The notes beneath the pieces are model-generated. The model was not told where the DNA came from and searched no databases. It saw only the letters and a program-made list of their open reading frames with translations. Below are positions 1-6,060 of a DNA stretch of 10,159 bases, in pieces. The DNA lies in contig CAKUJA010000077.1 in assembly GCA_934661135.1 (NCBI GenBank), positions 1 through 10,159 on the forward strand. Reading direction: 5' to 3'. Position 1 is the first letter of the stretch. Each line of letters starts with the position of its first letter. This stretch comes from an uncultured Oscillospiraceae bacterium (GTDB taxonomy: Bacteria > Bacillota > Clostridia > Oscillospirales > Oscillospiraceae). The translations under genes were made by a program, and so were the position numbers.

Positions 1-25
1 TTGCAACAGAGTCGCGGGGGAAGAG

Positions 26-50
26 TGAAGGGGGCAAAAAGCCCCCTTCG
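26..50. repeat. G/C stem-loop
   Basis: The arms AAGGGGGC (28-35) and GCCCCCTT (41-48) pair perfectly around an AAAAA loop, with two further outer pairs. The stem is strong enough to be a terminator for a gene left of the window. However, no T-run follows it on either strand, so only the hairpin itself is certain. Confidence 0.55.
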
Positions 51-62
51 CGTTCAATCAAA

Positions 63-95
63 CAGTTTTTCAAACTAAATGAGTTTGAAAAACTG
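63..95. repeat. 14-bp perfect inverted repeat
   Basis: The left arm 63-76 and right arm 82-95 are exact reverse complements around a 5-nt loop AAATG. The stem is A/T-rich with a T5 and an A5 block. No T-run follows on the plus strand; on the minus strand the stem is followed by TTTGATT, so a weak leftward terminator is possible. The inner part resembles the hairpin behind the tRNA-Pro gene at 5081-5097. Confidence 0.5.
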
Positions 96-133
96 GACGG
101 GCAGCGGGGCGAAAAGACTTTATCGACACGCTG

Positions 134-167
134 AAACGAGGACATCCCAAGCGGGATGCCCTCGTTT
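134..167. repeat. Long stem-loop, terminator-like
   Basis: The arms 134-148 and 153-167 pair over 15 positions with one A.C mismatch around an AAGC loop. The right arm ends in CGTTT, but there is no extended T-run after it. It could be a weak rightward terminator of an upstream transcript or a transcribed structured element. Together with the hairpins at 28-48, 63-95 and 224-261 it fills most of the gene-free first 260 bases. Confidence 0.5.
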
Positions 168-223
168 GCAATTGCGGAACGGCAGCGGTTTTACAGTGGA
201 AGAAGCATGAGCCTGCGAGTTGG

Positions 224-261
224 AAAAAAGCACCGAGAACAGAGGTTCTCGGTGCTTTTTT
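224..261 (-). terminator. Intrinsic terminator of tRNA-Ser
   Basis: A perfect 17-bp stem (224-240 with 245-261) surrounds an AGAG loop and carries A6 on one side and T6 on the other, so it can work in both directions. It directly abuts the 3' CCA of the minus-strand tRNA-Ser; base 261 belongs to both. It is also the first strong terminator met by transcripts leaving thyX, because none lies between thyX and the tRNA. Confidence 0.85.
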
Positions 262-352
262 GGCGGAGTAGGAGAGATTCGAACTCTCGAGGCGCTCAAC
301 ACACCTACACGATTTCCAGTCGTGCTCGTTATGACCACTTCGATACTACTCC
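261..352 (-). tRNA. tRNA-Ser (anticodon GGA)
   Basis: The minus strand folds as a class II tRNA. The acceptor arms GGAGTAG (352-346) and CTACTCC (271-265) pair fully, followed by discriminator G and an encoded CCA. The anticodon loop CTGGAAA places GGA at 317-315, reading UCC/UCU serine codons. The T-arm contains GTTCGAATC. The 92-nt length comes from the long variable arm typical of tRNA-Ser. It has its own consensus promoter 60 nt upstream and a terminator touching its 3' end, so it is an independent transcription unit just downstream of thyX. Confidence 0.97.
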
Positions 353-412
353 AAGTATCAAACGCCGGTGAAGCCGGCTGCGTTTCGTGTCACTTCCCGA
401 AACAGCTTTGTT

Positions 413-441
413 ATTATACGTAATTCGCCGACGTTTGTCAA
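413..441 (-). promoter_or_regulatory. Sigma-A-type promoter of tRNA-Ser
   Basis: On the minus strand TTGACA (441-436) and TATAAT (418-413) match both consensus hexamers perfectly and are separated by exactly 17 nt. The promoter lies between the stop of thyX (464) and the tRNA 5' end (352), as expected for a highly expressed stable RNA. A small GCCGG/CCGGC stem-loop (about 364-378) lies in the leader that would be processed off. Confidence 0.9.
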
Positions 442-463
442 GACTAAATTTCAGAAAATACGC

Positions 464-1792
464 TCAACCGAAGATCTTGTGCATCTCAGCCTGACGGCCG
501 CAGCACATTTTTCCCTCCGGGCAGGCACCAGACATAAAGCAGGTGGGGCCGTAAAGCGAAAATAACAGCGGGTGAGCTTTGCGCAGCAATTGCAGGGCTT
601 CGACGGCGAGCACGCGGATTTCCCACTGGGCGCGGGTACAGGTGCGAAGGCGGAAAAAAGTACAGAGTTCACCGGCATTCATGGTGGAAATGACAGGAAT
701 TGTCTGCCCGCTGAGCAATAAATAGCAGAGATGCGTGTCGTCCGCGCCCAGTGCGGTGAGCTGCGCAGCGCAGTCTGCCGCAAGAGAAAATGCGGCACGG
801 TATGCGGCTTCCATGCCGCAGTCGAGTACGGTCTGGGGCAGGACGTAGCGGTTGTATGCGGCATTTTGCAGCAGATTTGGGGCAACCAGCGATTGCATCC
901 GGTGGCGCGTGAGGTGGGTGAGTGCGGAGAGGGACATCCCGCCAAAGAGAAGCGTGAAGCTGGCCTGCTCCAGCTCGCGCTTGCGCGGCCGGCGGAGCAG
1001 CTCGGCGAGAATGGCGCGCATTTGGGTGTCGTCGAGCGCGGCGGGCGCTCTGCCCTGCGAGATCAGAAGGGCATTGCAGATCAGAGCCTCCGGGTTTGGC
1101 GTGTCGGAGAGCAGCGTGACCGGCGCGTCGCAGCGCAGCGGGGCGCTGGCGGGAAGCGGAAGTGCGGTATGGCGGTAGGCTGCTTCTTTGCGGAGGGCAA
1201 GGAACGGAAGCTCACGCGCACACTGCGCAAACAGCTCCTCGCCGAGCGCATGAAGCTCCGGGTAGGCCGCGCCGCGGCCGTAGGTCAGCTCGTTCATTAC
1301 ATGAACCAGCTCTCGGGCGTTGAGCGAACAGAAGAAATTGCTGTGGAAGCCATAGGGGAGGACGAAGCGCGCGTCCTCCTTCGGCACGCCGGCGGCGCAG
1401 AGCGCATCGTAGACGCCGAACAGACGGCGCACAGTCTCGTCGTAGAGCGCGGCGCGGGGCGCGTCGGCAAACGGCGTATACCAGCCGCAGTTGGAGAAAT
1501 CGACGTAGCGGCGGGACTGAACCGTGAAGGAGGCGAGACGGAACTCGATGAGAAACTGCTCGGCAAAGACTGAGACATCCTCGAACGAGAGGTTGACATG
1601 GGCGTGCTCAAGCACGGAGGTATGGCCGGAGGAGACGACCTTGCCGATCAGACGGTGATTTTTTTCAAGCTCCTGCGCGAGGGATTGCGCGTAGATTTCA
1701 CCGGCGGTGCCCTCCATTGTGGAGATGCGGCCACCGGCGGAGACCATGGCGGCGGCAGCGGGCGTATAGCTGAGAATTGTGGCGTGACCCAT
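464..1792 (-). CDS. thyX: Tandem-domain FAD-dependent thymidylate synthase (ThyX)
   Basis: ThyX makes dTMP from dUMP using methylene-tetrahydrofolate, FAD and NADPH in the cytosol. At 442 residues this protein is about twice the usual ThyX length because the fold occurs twice: TILSYTP (5-11) restarts as TLLSDTP (226-232). The N-half has LEH (61-63), then FRLASFTVQSRRY (84-96), ARFVLP (141-146) and NAR (158-160). The C-half has RHRMQS (296-301), MNAGEL (371-376) and LRTCTRAQWEIR (382-393), then a Cys-rich tail with CPEGKMCC (424-431). Against the single-domain motif RHRxxSxxxxSxRY, the N-half lacks the first R and H, and the C-half lacks the second S and the following R. The start follows GGAGGT with a normal spacing, and its A is also the last base of the upstream TAA stop, giving translational coupling. 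The family is clear; whether the enzyme is active is inference. Confidence 0.87.
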   Translation of the reverse strand: MGHATILSYTPAAAAMVSAGGRISTMEGTAGEIYAQSLAQELEKNHRLIGKVVSSGHTSVLEHAHVNLSFEDVSVFAEQFLIEFRLASFTVQSRRYVDFSNCGWYTPFADAPRAALYDETVRRLFGVYDALCAAGVPKEDARFVLPYGFHSNFFCSLNARELVHVMNELTYGRGAAYPELHALGEELFAQCARELPFLALRKEAAYRHTALPLPASAPLRCDAPVTLLSDTPNPEALICNALLISQGRAPAALDDTQMRAILAELLRRPRKRELEQASFTLLFGGMSLSALTHLTRHRMQSLVAPNLLQNAAYNRYVLPQTVLDCGMEAAYRAAFSLAADCAAQLTALGADDTHLCYLLLSGQTIPVISTMNAGELCTFFRLRTCTRAQWEIRVLAVEALQLLRKAHPLLFSLYGPTCFMSGACPEGKMCCGRQAEMHKIFG

Positions 1793-2454
1793 TATCGGAA
1801 TACCTCCATTTGTTCGTCAAAAATTTCAATGCGGCGGATGCGCGCAAAGTCCGGCGTGAGCGCCGGGAGATGGCGGGAAACGGCGGAGACAAGGAGCTGC
1901 GGATTCATGCCGGGATTCTGTGCGGACGCAAGGCAGTCGATGCAAAGCTCCTGCGGAGAGAGCGCATGAAGCGAAAGCGAACGGAGCAGCGGCTTGAGGT
2001 CGACATCGACCATGCCGCCCTTTTTGCTGCGCTTTTCGACCAGCAGCTCGTCCTGCGCGAACAGCGCAGCCAGCGCCGCTTCAGCGCCGGAGGGGATGCC
2101 GTTGTCGTATTCCAGTACAAGCTCGGACTGTAAATACGTCAGGTGCTTGATCTTGACTGCGCTCTCGTAGGCTTGCAGGACGCGGAGACCGGCGGGCATG
2201 GTGCGGTTGAGCAGCTCCGGCAGCGCGGCCAGATCGACGGAGCCGTCCTCAATGTCGAAGTCGAGAATTTCGCAGCGGCTTGCTACGCCGACGGACAGCG
2301 GCAGCGCGATGGAGACATAGGCGCGGGGGCTGAAGCCCTGCGAATGCCAGATCAGAATGTCGGCGCGGCGGAATGCGCGCTGGAAGATGCGCATGAGGTC
2401 GAGATGCGAGAGGTAGACCGCGTCGCCGGTCTTTTCAAACAGAAGTCTATTCAT
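1792..2454 (-). CDS. TIGR03936/DUF2344 radical SAM-linked protein
   Basis: This 220-residue protein of unknown biochemical role almost always sits beside a TIGR03960 radical SAM protein, as here. Recognition rests on the N-terminal pattern: a KTG, then YLSHLDLMRIFQRAFRRA (14-31), HSQGFSPRA (37-45) and ALPLSVGV, which is characteristic of the family. No catalytic motif, signal peptide or membrane segment is visible. Length is normal. The ATG follows an excellent AAGGAGGG site that lies inside the end of the radical SAM gene, and the two genes overlap by 8 nt. Its stop overlaps the thyX start by one base. Co-translation with both neighbours is likely. In other bacteria this domain can be fused to the radical SAM protein, supporting a joint function, possibly in RNA or ribosome modification; that role is inference. 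Confidence 0.9.
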   Translation of the reverse strand: MNRLLFEKTGDAVYLSHLDLMRIFQRAFRRADILIWHSQGFSPRAYVSIALPLSVGVASRCEILDFDIEDGSVDLAALPELLNRTMPAGLRVLQAYESAVKIKHLTYLQSELVLEYDNGIPSGAEAALAALFAQDELLVEKRSKKGGMVDVDLKPLLRSLSLHALSPQELCIDCLASAQNPGMNPQLLVSAVSRHLPALTPDFARIRRIEIFDEQMEVFR

Positions 2455-4282
2455 CGCACTTGCCCTCCTTGCTGAGCCGCCGCGCGCCGCAGCCGGCGCA
2501 GTTCACGCGGCAGTCGGGCGTGATTTCGGAGCGATAGGCGCGCTCACGCTCCCGGCGGAAGAATGCGTCGGTGACGCCGACGGAAATGGTGCTCCATGGG
2601 AGCAGCTCGTCCATGGCGAAGCCGCGCGTGGTATAAAAGTCCGGGTCGACGCCCGCTTCGGCGAACGCCTGCATCCAGAGGTCGTAGTGGAAATACTCGT
2701 CCCAGCCATCGAGCTTGCAGCCGAGCCGGTGCGCGGCCAGCAGGACAGCGCCGAGACGCCGGTCGCCGCGGGCGAGGACGGCTTCGAGACGGGAGAGATC
2801 GGACTCATGGTAGCGGTAGTCGACGCTGCGGGAGTGCAGATGCTCTTGCAGCAGATGGACGCGGCGGAGATATTCGGCCGGTGTGATCTGCGCTTCCCAC
2901 TGGAAAGGCGTGAACGGCTTCGGGACAAAATACGCTGTCGCCAGATTGATGGAAAGACCGCGCTTTTTGCTGACGGCGTTGGCCTTCCACTCCTGAATGA
3001 TTTTATAGGTGAGATCAGCGATGCCGACGACGTCCTCGTCGGTCTCGGTCGGAAGGCCGAGCATGAAATAGAGCTTGACGCTGTTCCAGCCGCCGGAGAA
3101 GGCTGTGCGGCAGGTGGTGAGGATCTCCTCCTCGGTGACGTTTTTGTTGATGGCGTCGCGGAGACGCTGCGTGCCGGCTTCAGGCGCGAAGGTCAGGCCG
3201 CTTTTGCGCACCTTCTGCACCTTCATCATCAGCTCACGCGAGAAGTTGTCGGCGCGGAGCGAGGGGAGAGACAGGTTGATTTTTCGCGGCTCACAGTAGT
3301 CCAGAAGTTGGTCGGCAAGCTGGGGGAGCTGGCGGTAGTCGGAGGTGGAGAGACTGGCAAGTGTGATTTCGCTGTTGCCGGAGTCCTCCAGGGACTCGAT
3401 GGCCTGTTCACAGAGCACGCCGGCACTCTTACTGCGGATGGGCCGATAGCAGAAGCCAGCCTGACAGAAGCGGCAGCCGCGGATGCAGCCGCGGAACAGC
3501 TCGAGGTTGGAGCGGTCGTGCACGATCTCGGTGGAGGGCACGATGGTCTTTGCGGGGAAGTAGGCATGGTCGAGGTCGTCGACGATGCGTTTGGTGACGG
3601 TGGCCGGCGCACCGTGCAGCGGCGTGATGGAGGCAAGCGTCCCATCCTCGCGGTAGGTATGCTCATAGAGCGAGGGGACATAGATGCCGGGGAGCTTGGC
3701 AACCTCCAGCAGAAACGCCTGTTTGCTGAGATTTGCTTTCTTGGCCGCGCGGTAGCATTCGAGAATTTCGCGGGTGGAGTCTTCGCCCTCGCCGAGCGAG
3801 AAAAAGTCGAAGAACTCTGCCAGCGGCTCGGGGTTGACCGTGCAGACACCGCCGGCAAAGACGATCTGCTCCAGACCGGGACGGTCTTTGGCGAGGAGCG
3901 GAATGCCCGCGAGGTCGAGCATATTGAGAATATTGGTATAGCTCATCTCATAGCCGATGGTGAAGGCGATGAGATCAAACGCGGAGACCGGATCGTGGCT
4001 CTCGAGCGCCCAGAGCGGGAGATGGTGTGCGCGGAGTGCATCTTCCATGTCGCCCCATGGAGCAAAGACGCGCTCACACCAGACGTCCGGCATCTCGTTC
4101 ATTACGCCGTAGAGAATGCGCATTCCGATATTGGACATCCCGATCTCATAGGTATCGGGGAAGCAGAAGGCGACACGGACGCCGACCTCCGATTTGTCCT
4201 TGACGATCTGGTTGTATTCGCCGCCGAGATAGCGGGCGGGTTTTTGTACGGTCTGCAAGATGCGATGGATGGTATCTGTCAT
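2447..4282 (-). CDS. TIGR03960 family B12-binding-type radical SAM protein
   Basis: This 611-residue protein has a B12-binding-like N-terminal domain (about 33-200, with FCFPDTYEIGMSNIG at 39-53) followed by a radical SAM core. The [4Fe-4S] motif CIRGCRFC is at 266-273, a CxxxCxxC arrangement, and is followed by FAPEAGTQRLR (365-375) as in related radical SAM proteins. The C-terminus has a second cysteine cluster, C591, C595 and C598, that could bind metal. The substrate is unknown. I chose the ATG at 4282, preceded by AGAGG, because residues from there (QKPARYLGGEYN) match the family start; an in-frame ATG 63 nt upstream would add 21 unconserved residues. It lies 32 nt after the M50 protease gene and overlaps the next gene by 8 nt, so it is the second gene of a four-gene operon. 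Confidence 0.93.
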   Translation of the reverse strand: MTDTIHRILQTVQKPARYLGGEYNQIVKDKSEVGVRVAFCFPDTYEIGMSNIGMRILYGVMNEMPDVWCERVFAPWGDMEDALRAHHLPLWALESHDPVSAFDLIAFTIGYEMSYTNILNMLDLAGIPLLAKDRPGLEQIVFAGGVCTVNPEPLAEFFDFFSLGEGEDSTREILECYRAAKKANLSKQAFLLEVAKLPGIYVPSLYEHTYREDGTLASITPLHGAPATVTKRIVDDLDHAYFPAKTIVPSTEIVHDRSNLELFRGCIRGCRFCQAGFCYRPIRSKSAGVLCEQAIESLEDSGNSEITLASLSTSDYRQLPQLADQLLDYCEPRKINLSLPSLRADNFSRELMMKVQKVRKSGLTFAPEAGTQRLRDAINKNVTEEEILTTCRTAFSGGWNSVKLYFMLGLPTETDEDVVGIADLTYKIIQEWKANAVSKKRGLSINLATAYFVPKPFTPFQWEAQITPAEYLRRVHLLQEHLHSRSVDYRYHESDLSRLEAVLARGDRRLGAVLLAAHRLGCKLDGWDEYFHYDLWMQAFAEAGVDPDFYTTRGFAMDELLPWSTISVGVTDAFFRRERERAYRSEITPDCRVNCAGCGARRLSKEGKCDE

Positions 4283-4314
4283 GGTAAACCTCTGGCTTCC
4301 GTTGCATTTTTGTA

Positions 4315-4893
4315 TTATTGTAGCGGTTTCCGCGGCCAAAAGCAATTGCTATTTTCAGATAGGAGGAAGCGGATGCCGAGACCGGCGCAGAGAACGACCG
4401 GAAGGGGACTGCCGTGTCGAAGCAGGCAATGCAGGATAGAGAGCAGGGGCGAGAGCAAAACCGCCGCGGCTGTCCAGAGACGGAGTAACCGTCCGGCAAC
4501 GGCGTCCGGCAGGAACAGGCAGAGCAGGGCACGCAGGCTCCGCCCGCCGTCGAGCGGAAGGAGCGGGAGAAGATTGAACCCGCCGAGCAGCAGATTGACT
4601 GCCGCGAAGGGCGCGAGAATGCGGCGCGTACAGCAATAGAGCGCGAGATTGACCAATGGCCCGGCCAGTGCGCAGAGCAGCTCGGCACGGTAGGGCAGCG
4701 GGCCGGTGAGGATTTCGACGTCGGCAAAGCGAAGGCGGATGCGGAGGATGGGGATGTTGCAGAAGGTGAGGACGGCGAGATGGCCGAGCTCATGCAGTGC
4801 AAGGGCAAGGATGAGATAGGCGAGACCGCGCAGAGACCAGAGCAACCCACAGAGCAAAGCAAAGGCGAGCGATTCCAGCGTGAGATCGAGCAT
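4315..4893 (-). CDS. M50 site-2 protease family, SpoIVFB-like
   Basis: This 192-residue hydrophobic protein is a probable intramembrane zinc metalloprotease. HELGH (34-38) gives the two zinc histidines and the catalytic glutamate inside the first hydrophobic segment. FNLLPLLPLDGGR (106-118) gives the third ligand, D115, in the NxxPxxxxDG motif of the family. Several further hydrophobic stretches span the rest; I see no PDZ or CBS domain, so it is a minimal version. The start at 4893 is chosen for its AGGAGGTG ribosome binding site 5-6 nt upstream; the open frame continues to 5067, but that part runs back through the tRNA-Pro gene on the opposite strand and is not real. It heads the operon. 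A SpoIVFB-like role is possible, but the substrate cannot be told from sequence. No convincing promoter is visible upstream on the minus strand; TACGAT near 4921-4926 is the best weak -10. Confidence 0.85.
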   Translation of the reverse strand: MLDLTLESLAFALLCGLLWSLRGLAYLILALALHELGHLAVLTFCNIPILRIRLRFADVEILTGPLPYRAELLCALAGPLVNLALYCCTRRILAPFAAVNLLLGGFNLLPLLPLDGGRSLRALLCLFLPDAVAGRLLRLWTAAAVLLSPLLSILHCLLRHGSPLPVVLCAGLGIRFLLSENSNCFWPRKPLQ

Positions 4894-4949
4894 GGGACAC
4901 CTCCTCAGATGGCACTGGAAGATCGTATGCAAAAAAGGAAAAAAAGATG

Positions 4950-4978
4950 TTGACATTTCGGAACAGAGCCGGTATAAT
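4950..4978 (+). promoter_or_regulatory. Sigma-A-type promoter of tRNA-Pro
   Basis: TTGACA (4950-4955) and TATAAT (4973-4978) both match consensus exactly with a 17-nt spacer. The tRNA begins 12 nt after the -10. The promoter fires away from the M50 operon, whose start codon lies about 60 nt away on the other strand, so the two units are divergent. Confidence 0.92.
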
Positions 4979-4989
4979 AATCGAGCTGA

Positions 4990-5066
4990 CGGGGTGTGGC
5001 GAAGTTTGGTATCGCGCTTGGTTCGGGACCAAGAGGCCTCGGGTTCGAATCCCGACACTCCGACCA
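4990..5066 (+). tRNA. tRNA-Pro (anticodon CGG)
   Basis: The acceptor strands CGGGGTG (4990-4996) and CACTCCG (5056-5062) pair with one G.T, followed by discriminator A and an encoded CCA (5064-5066). The anticodon stem CTTGG/CCAAG encloses TTCGGGA, placing CGG at 5024-5026, which reads the proline codon CCG. The T-arm has GGTTCGAATCC. A consensus promoter precedes it and a terminator follows within a few bases. A truncated integrase lies 160 nt downstream in the same orientation, so the 3' half of this tRNA is the likely attachment site of a past integrative element. Confidence 0.97.
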
Positions 5067-5069
5067 TCG

Positions 5070-5107
5070 AAAAAAGCCTTGAAACTCAATGGGTTTCAAG
5101 GCTTTTT
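5070..5107 (+). terminator. Intrinsic terminator of tRNA-Pro
   Basis: The stem GCCTTGAAACT/GGTTTCAAGGC (with one T.G) closes on CAATG and is flanked by A5-A6 on the left and T5 on the right, so it can be bidirectional. It begins four bases after the tRNA CCA end. Confidence 0.88.
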
Positions 5108-5146
5108 CCTATTTATGGGTTGCTCTCAAACCGGCTCCAAAAAGCG

Positions 5147-5170
5147 AAAAGCGCACAAAAAAGCGCACAA
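5147..5170 (+). repeat. Two tandem 12-bp direct repeats near integrase
   Basis: AAAAGCGCACAA occurs twice head to tail (5147-5158 and 5159-5170), in the 118-nt gap between the tRNA-Pro terminator and the integrase start. Short direct repeats between a tRNA attachment site and an integrase gene often act as arm-type binding sites for the integrase N-terminal domain. That role is inferred from position only. Confidence 0.5.
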
Positions 5171-5225
5171 ACCTTTCAAAAGCCCCTGATTTCTGCCGAT
5201 ACGCCAAAAGAAAGGGTATAACCTC

Positions 5226-5819
5226 ATGGCAGCAATTCGAGAGAACAGAAAGAACGGCAAAATCATTTCCTATCGCTTCACGCTCTGTTTGGAACGCGAT
5301 GCACAGGGCAAGCAAATACGGCGCTACACCACTTGGACGCCGCCAGAAAACCTGACACCAGCAAAAGCAAAAAAGGCTGCTGAGCGCGCTGCGGACGCTT
5401 GGGAGGACGAAACGCGCCGCGCATACCAAGAGGAACAGAAAGCGCTGGCTTGCGGCGCTGCGTATCACCTGCCGCCAGAGAAACGGCATGACGATTTCTG
5501 CGCCTTTGTGAATGAAATCTGGTTTCCGCTGCATATCTGCGGCAACTGCAAGCCCACGACAACCGCTTATTATAAGAACATTGCAAAGGTCATTGCAGAC
5601 TATTTTAAGGGCTGCGTCTTGCAGGAAATCAGCCCCATTCAGATTCAGAAGTACCTCATTTACCTGCAAACCAAATACAAAACACCGCAAGGCAAGTCGT
5701 TTGCACCGAAGTCTGTGCGTCACCACTATGGAACGCTGACAAACATTTTCGGCTATCCTTGCCTTTTATCGTTCTTTCTCGAAGCATATTCGCCTATTGA
5801 CAGAAAAAATAGATTGTGA
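5226..5819 (+). pseudogene. Truncated tyrosine-type site-specific integrase
   Basis: The 197-residue frame keeps only the DNA-binding half of a tyrosine recombinase of phages and integrative elements. Residues 1-67 resemble the AP2-like arm-type DNA-binding domain (basic start, then WTPPENLTPAKAKKAAE). Residues 88-177 resemble the SAM-like core-binding domain, with KPTTTAYYKNI and QIQKYLIYLQ, ending in SVRHHYGTLTNIFGY. The catalytic domain with its R, HxxR and Y residues is absent: full integrases of this type run to about 370-400 residues. After about residue 177 (nt 5757) the sequence loses any integrase character and stops 20 codons later, so a deletion or recombination joint is likely there. 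GAAAGGG upstream gives a modest ribosome binding site. Position 160 nt after tRNA-Pro, same strand, fits an element inserted in that tRNA. It cannot be an active recombinase. Confidence 0.82.
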
Positions 5820-5825
5820 TATATA
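5797..5825 (+). promoter_or_regulatory. Candidate promoter in the scar region
   Basis: TTGACA (5797-5802), a 17-nt spacer and TATATA (5820-5825) make a good sigma-A-type promoter. It lies at the end of the broken integrase frame and overlaps an imperfect symmetric stretch ATACTAGTGAGTAT (5823-5836). No intact gene follows directly. It may be a leftover toxin-antitoxin promoter, or may now serve the pilin gene 240 nt downstream. Confidence 0.4.
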
Positions 5826-5834
5826 CTAGTGAGT

Positions 5835-6001
5835 ATGCTTTTCCTTGACACGGCTGTGGCTGCTTAGTACAGAGGAATCCGCATTTATTAGACTATTTGG
5901 AGATGCGGATTGCCGCACACACCAGAGCGGAAGGTATGAGCCTTGTGTCGAACAGTGCCCGTGCGTTTGAACGTGTACCTGATTTGAAAGCTGAGAATTG
6001 A
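5835..6001 (+). pseudogene. Decayed VapC-like PIN-domain toxin fragment
   Basis: The frame ending at 6001 reads MRIAAHTRAEGMSLVSNSAR then AFERVPDLKAEN (5903-5998) before a TGA. This matches the C-terminal pattern of VapC/PIN ribonuclease toxins, where IAAHAxxxGxxLVTNNxREFxRVPxLxxExW is typical. Here the usual acidic residue three before IAA is E, the TNN is SNS, the E of REF is A, and the terminal W position is a TGA stop. Upstream at 5835 a short frame MLFLDTAVAA ends at TAG; its LDT resembles the VapC N-terminal LDT, but that stretch is too short to trust. A full VapC is about 130 residues, so most of the gene is missing. No vapB antitoxin frame is visible. Recognition is from memory of the family pattern, without alignment. 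Confidence 0.6.
5876..5911. repeat. 9-bp perfect inverted repeat
   Basis: AATCCGCAT (5876-5884) and ATGCGGATT (5903-5911) are exact reverse complements separated by 18 nt. The repeat spans the point where recognisable VapC-like sequence begins, so it may mark a rearrangement end or be a coincidental operator-like symmetry. No transposase gene or target duplication accompanies it. Confidence 0.4.
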
Positions 6002-6060
6002 GTCGAGCAAAAGATTGAACAAAAAATCATTGTTATATGTGTTTTTATGGAGAAATATTG

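Noticed and set aside
731..1573. 280-codon open frame on the plus strand
   Set aside because: It lies entirely antisense to thyX, is rich in R, G and E as expected of a shadow frame, and has no ribosome binding site.
2687..4639. 650-codon open frame on the plus strand
   Set aside because: It is antisense to the radical SAM gene and runs into the M50 gene. The protein has no recognisable motif, while the opposite strand encodes a clear family member with a CxxxCxxC motif. High GC with third-position bias leaves long antisense frames open.
4894..5067. N-terminal extension of the M50 protease frame
   Set aside because: The added 58 codons are antisense to the tRNA-Pro gene and its promoter; the internal ATG at 4893 has an excellent ribosome binding site.
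5147..5170. CRISPR-like repeat
   Set aside because: There are only two copies, they abut without spacers, and no cas genes are present.
5876..5911. Insertion sequence ends
   Set aside because: The inverted arms are only 18 nt apart, so nothing can lie between them, and there is no transposase or target-site duplication.
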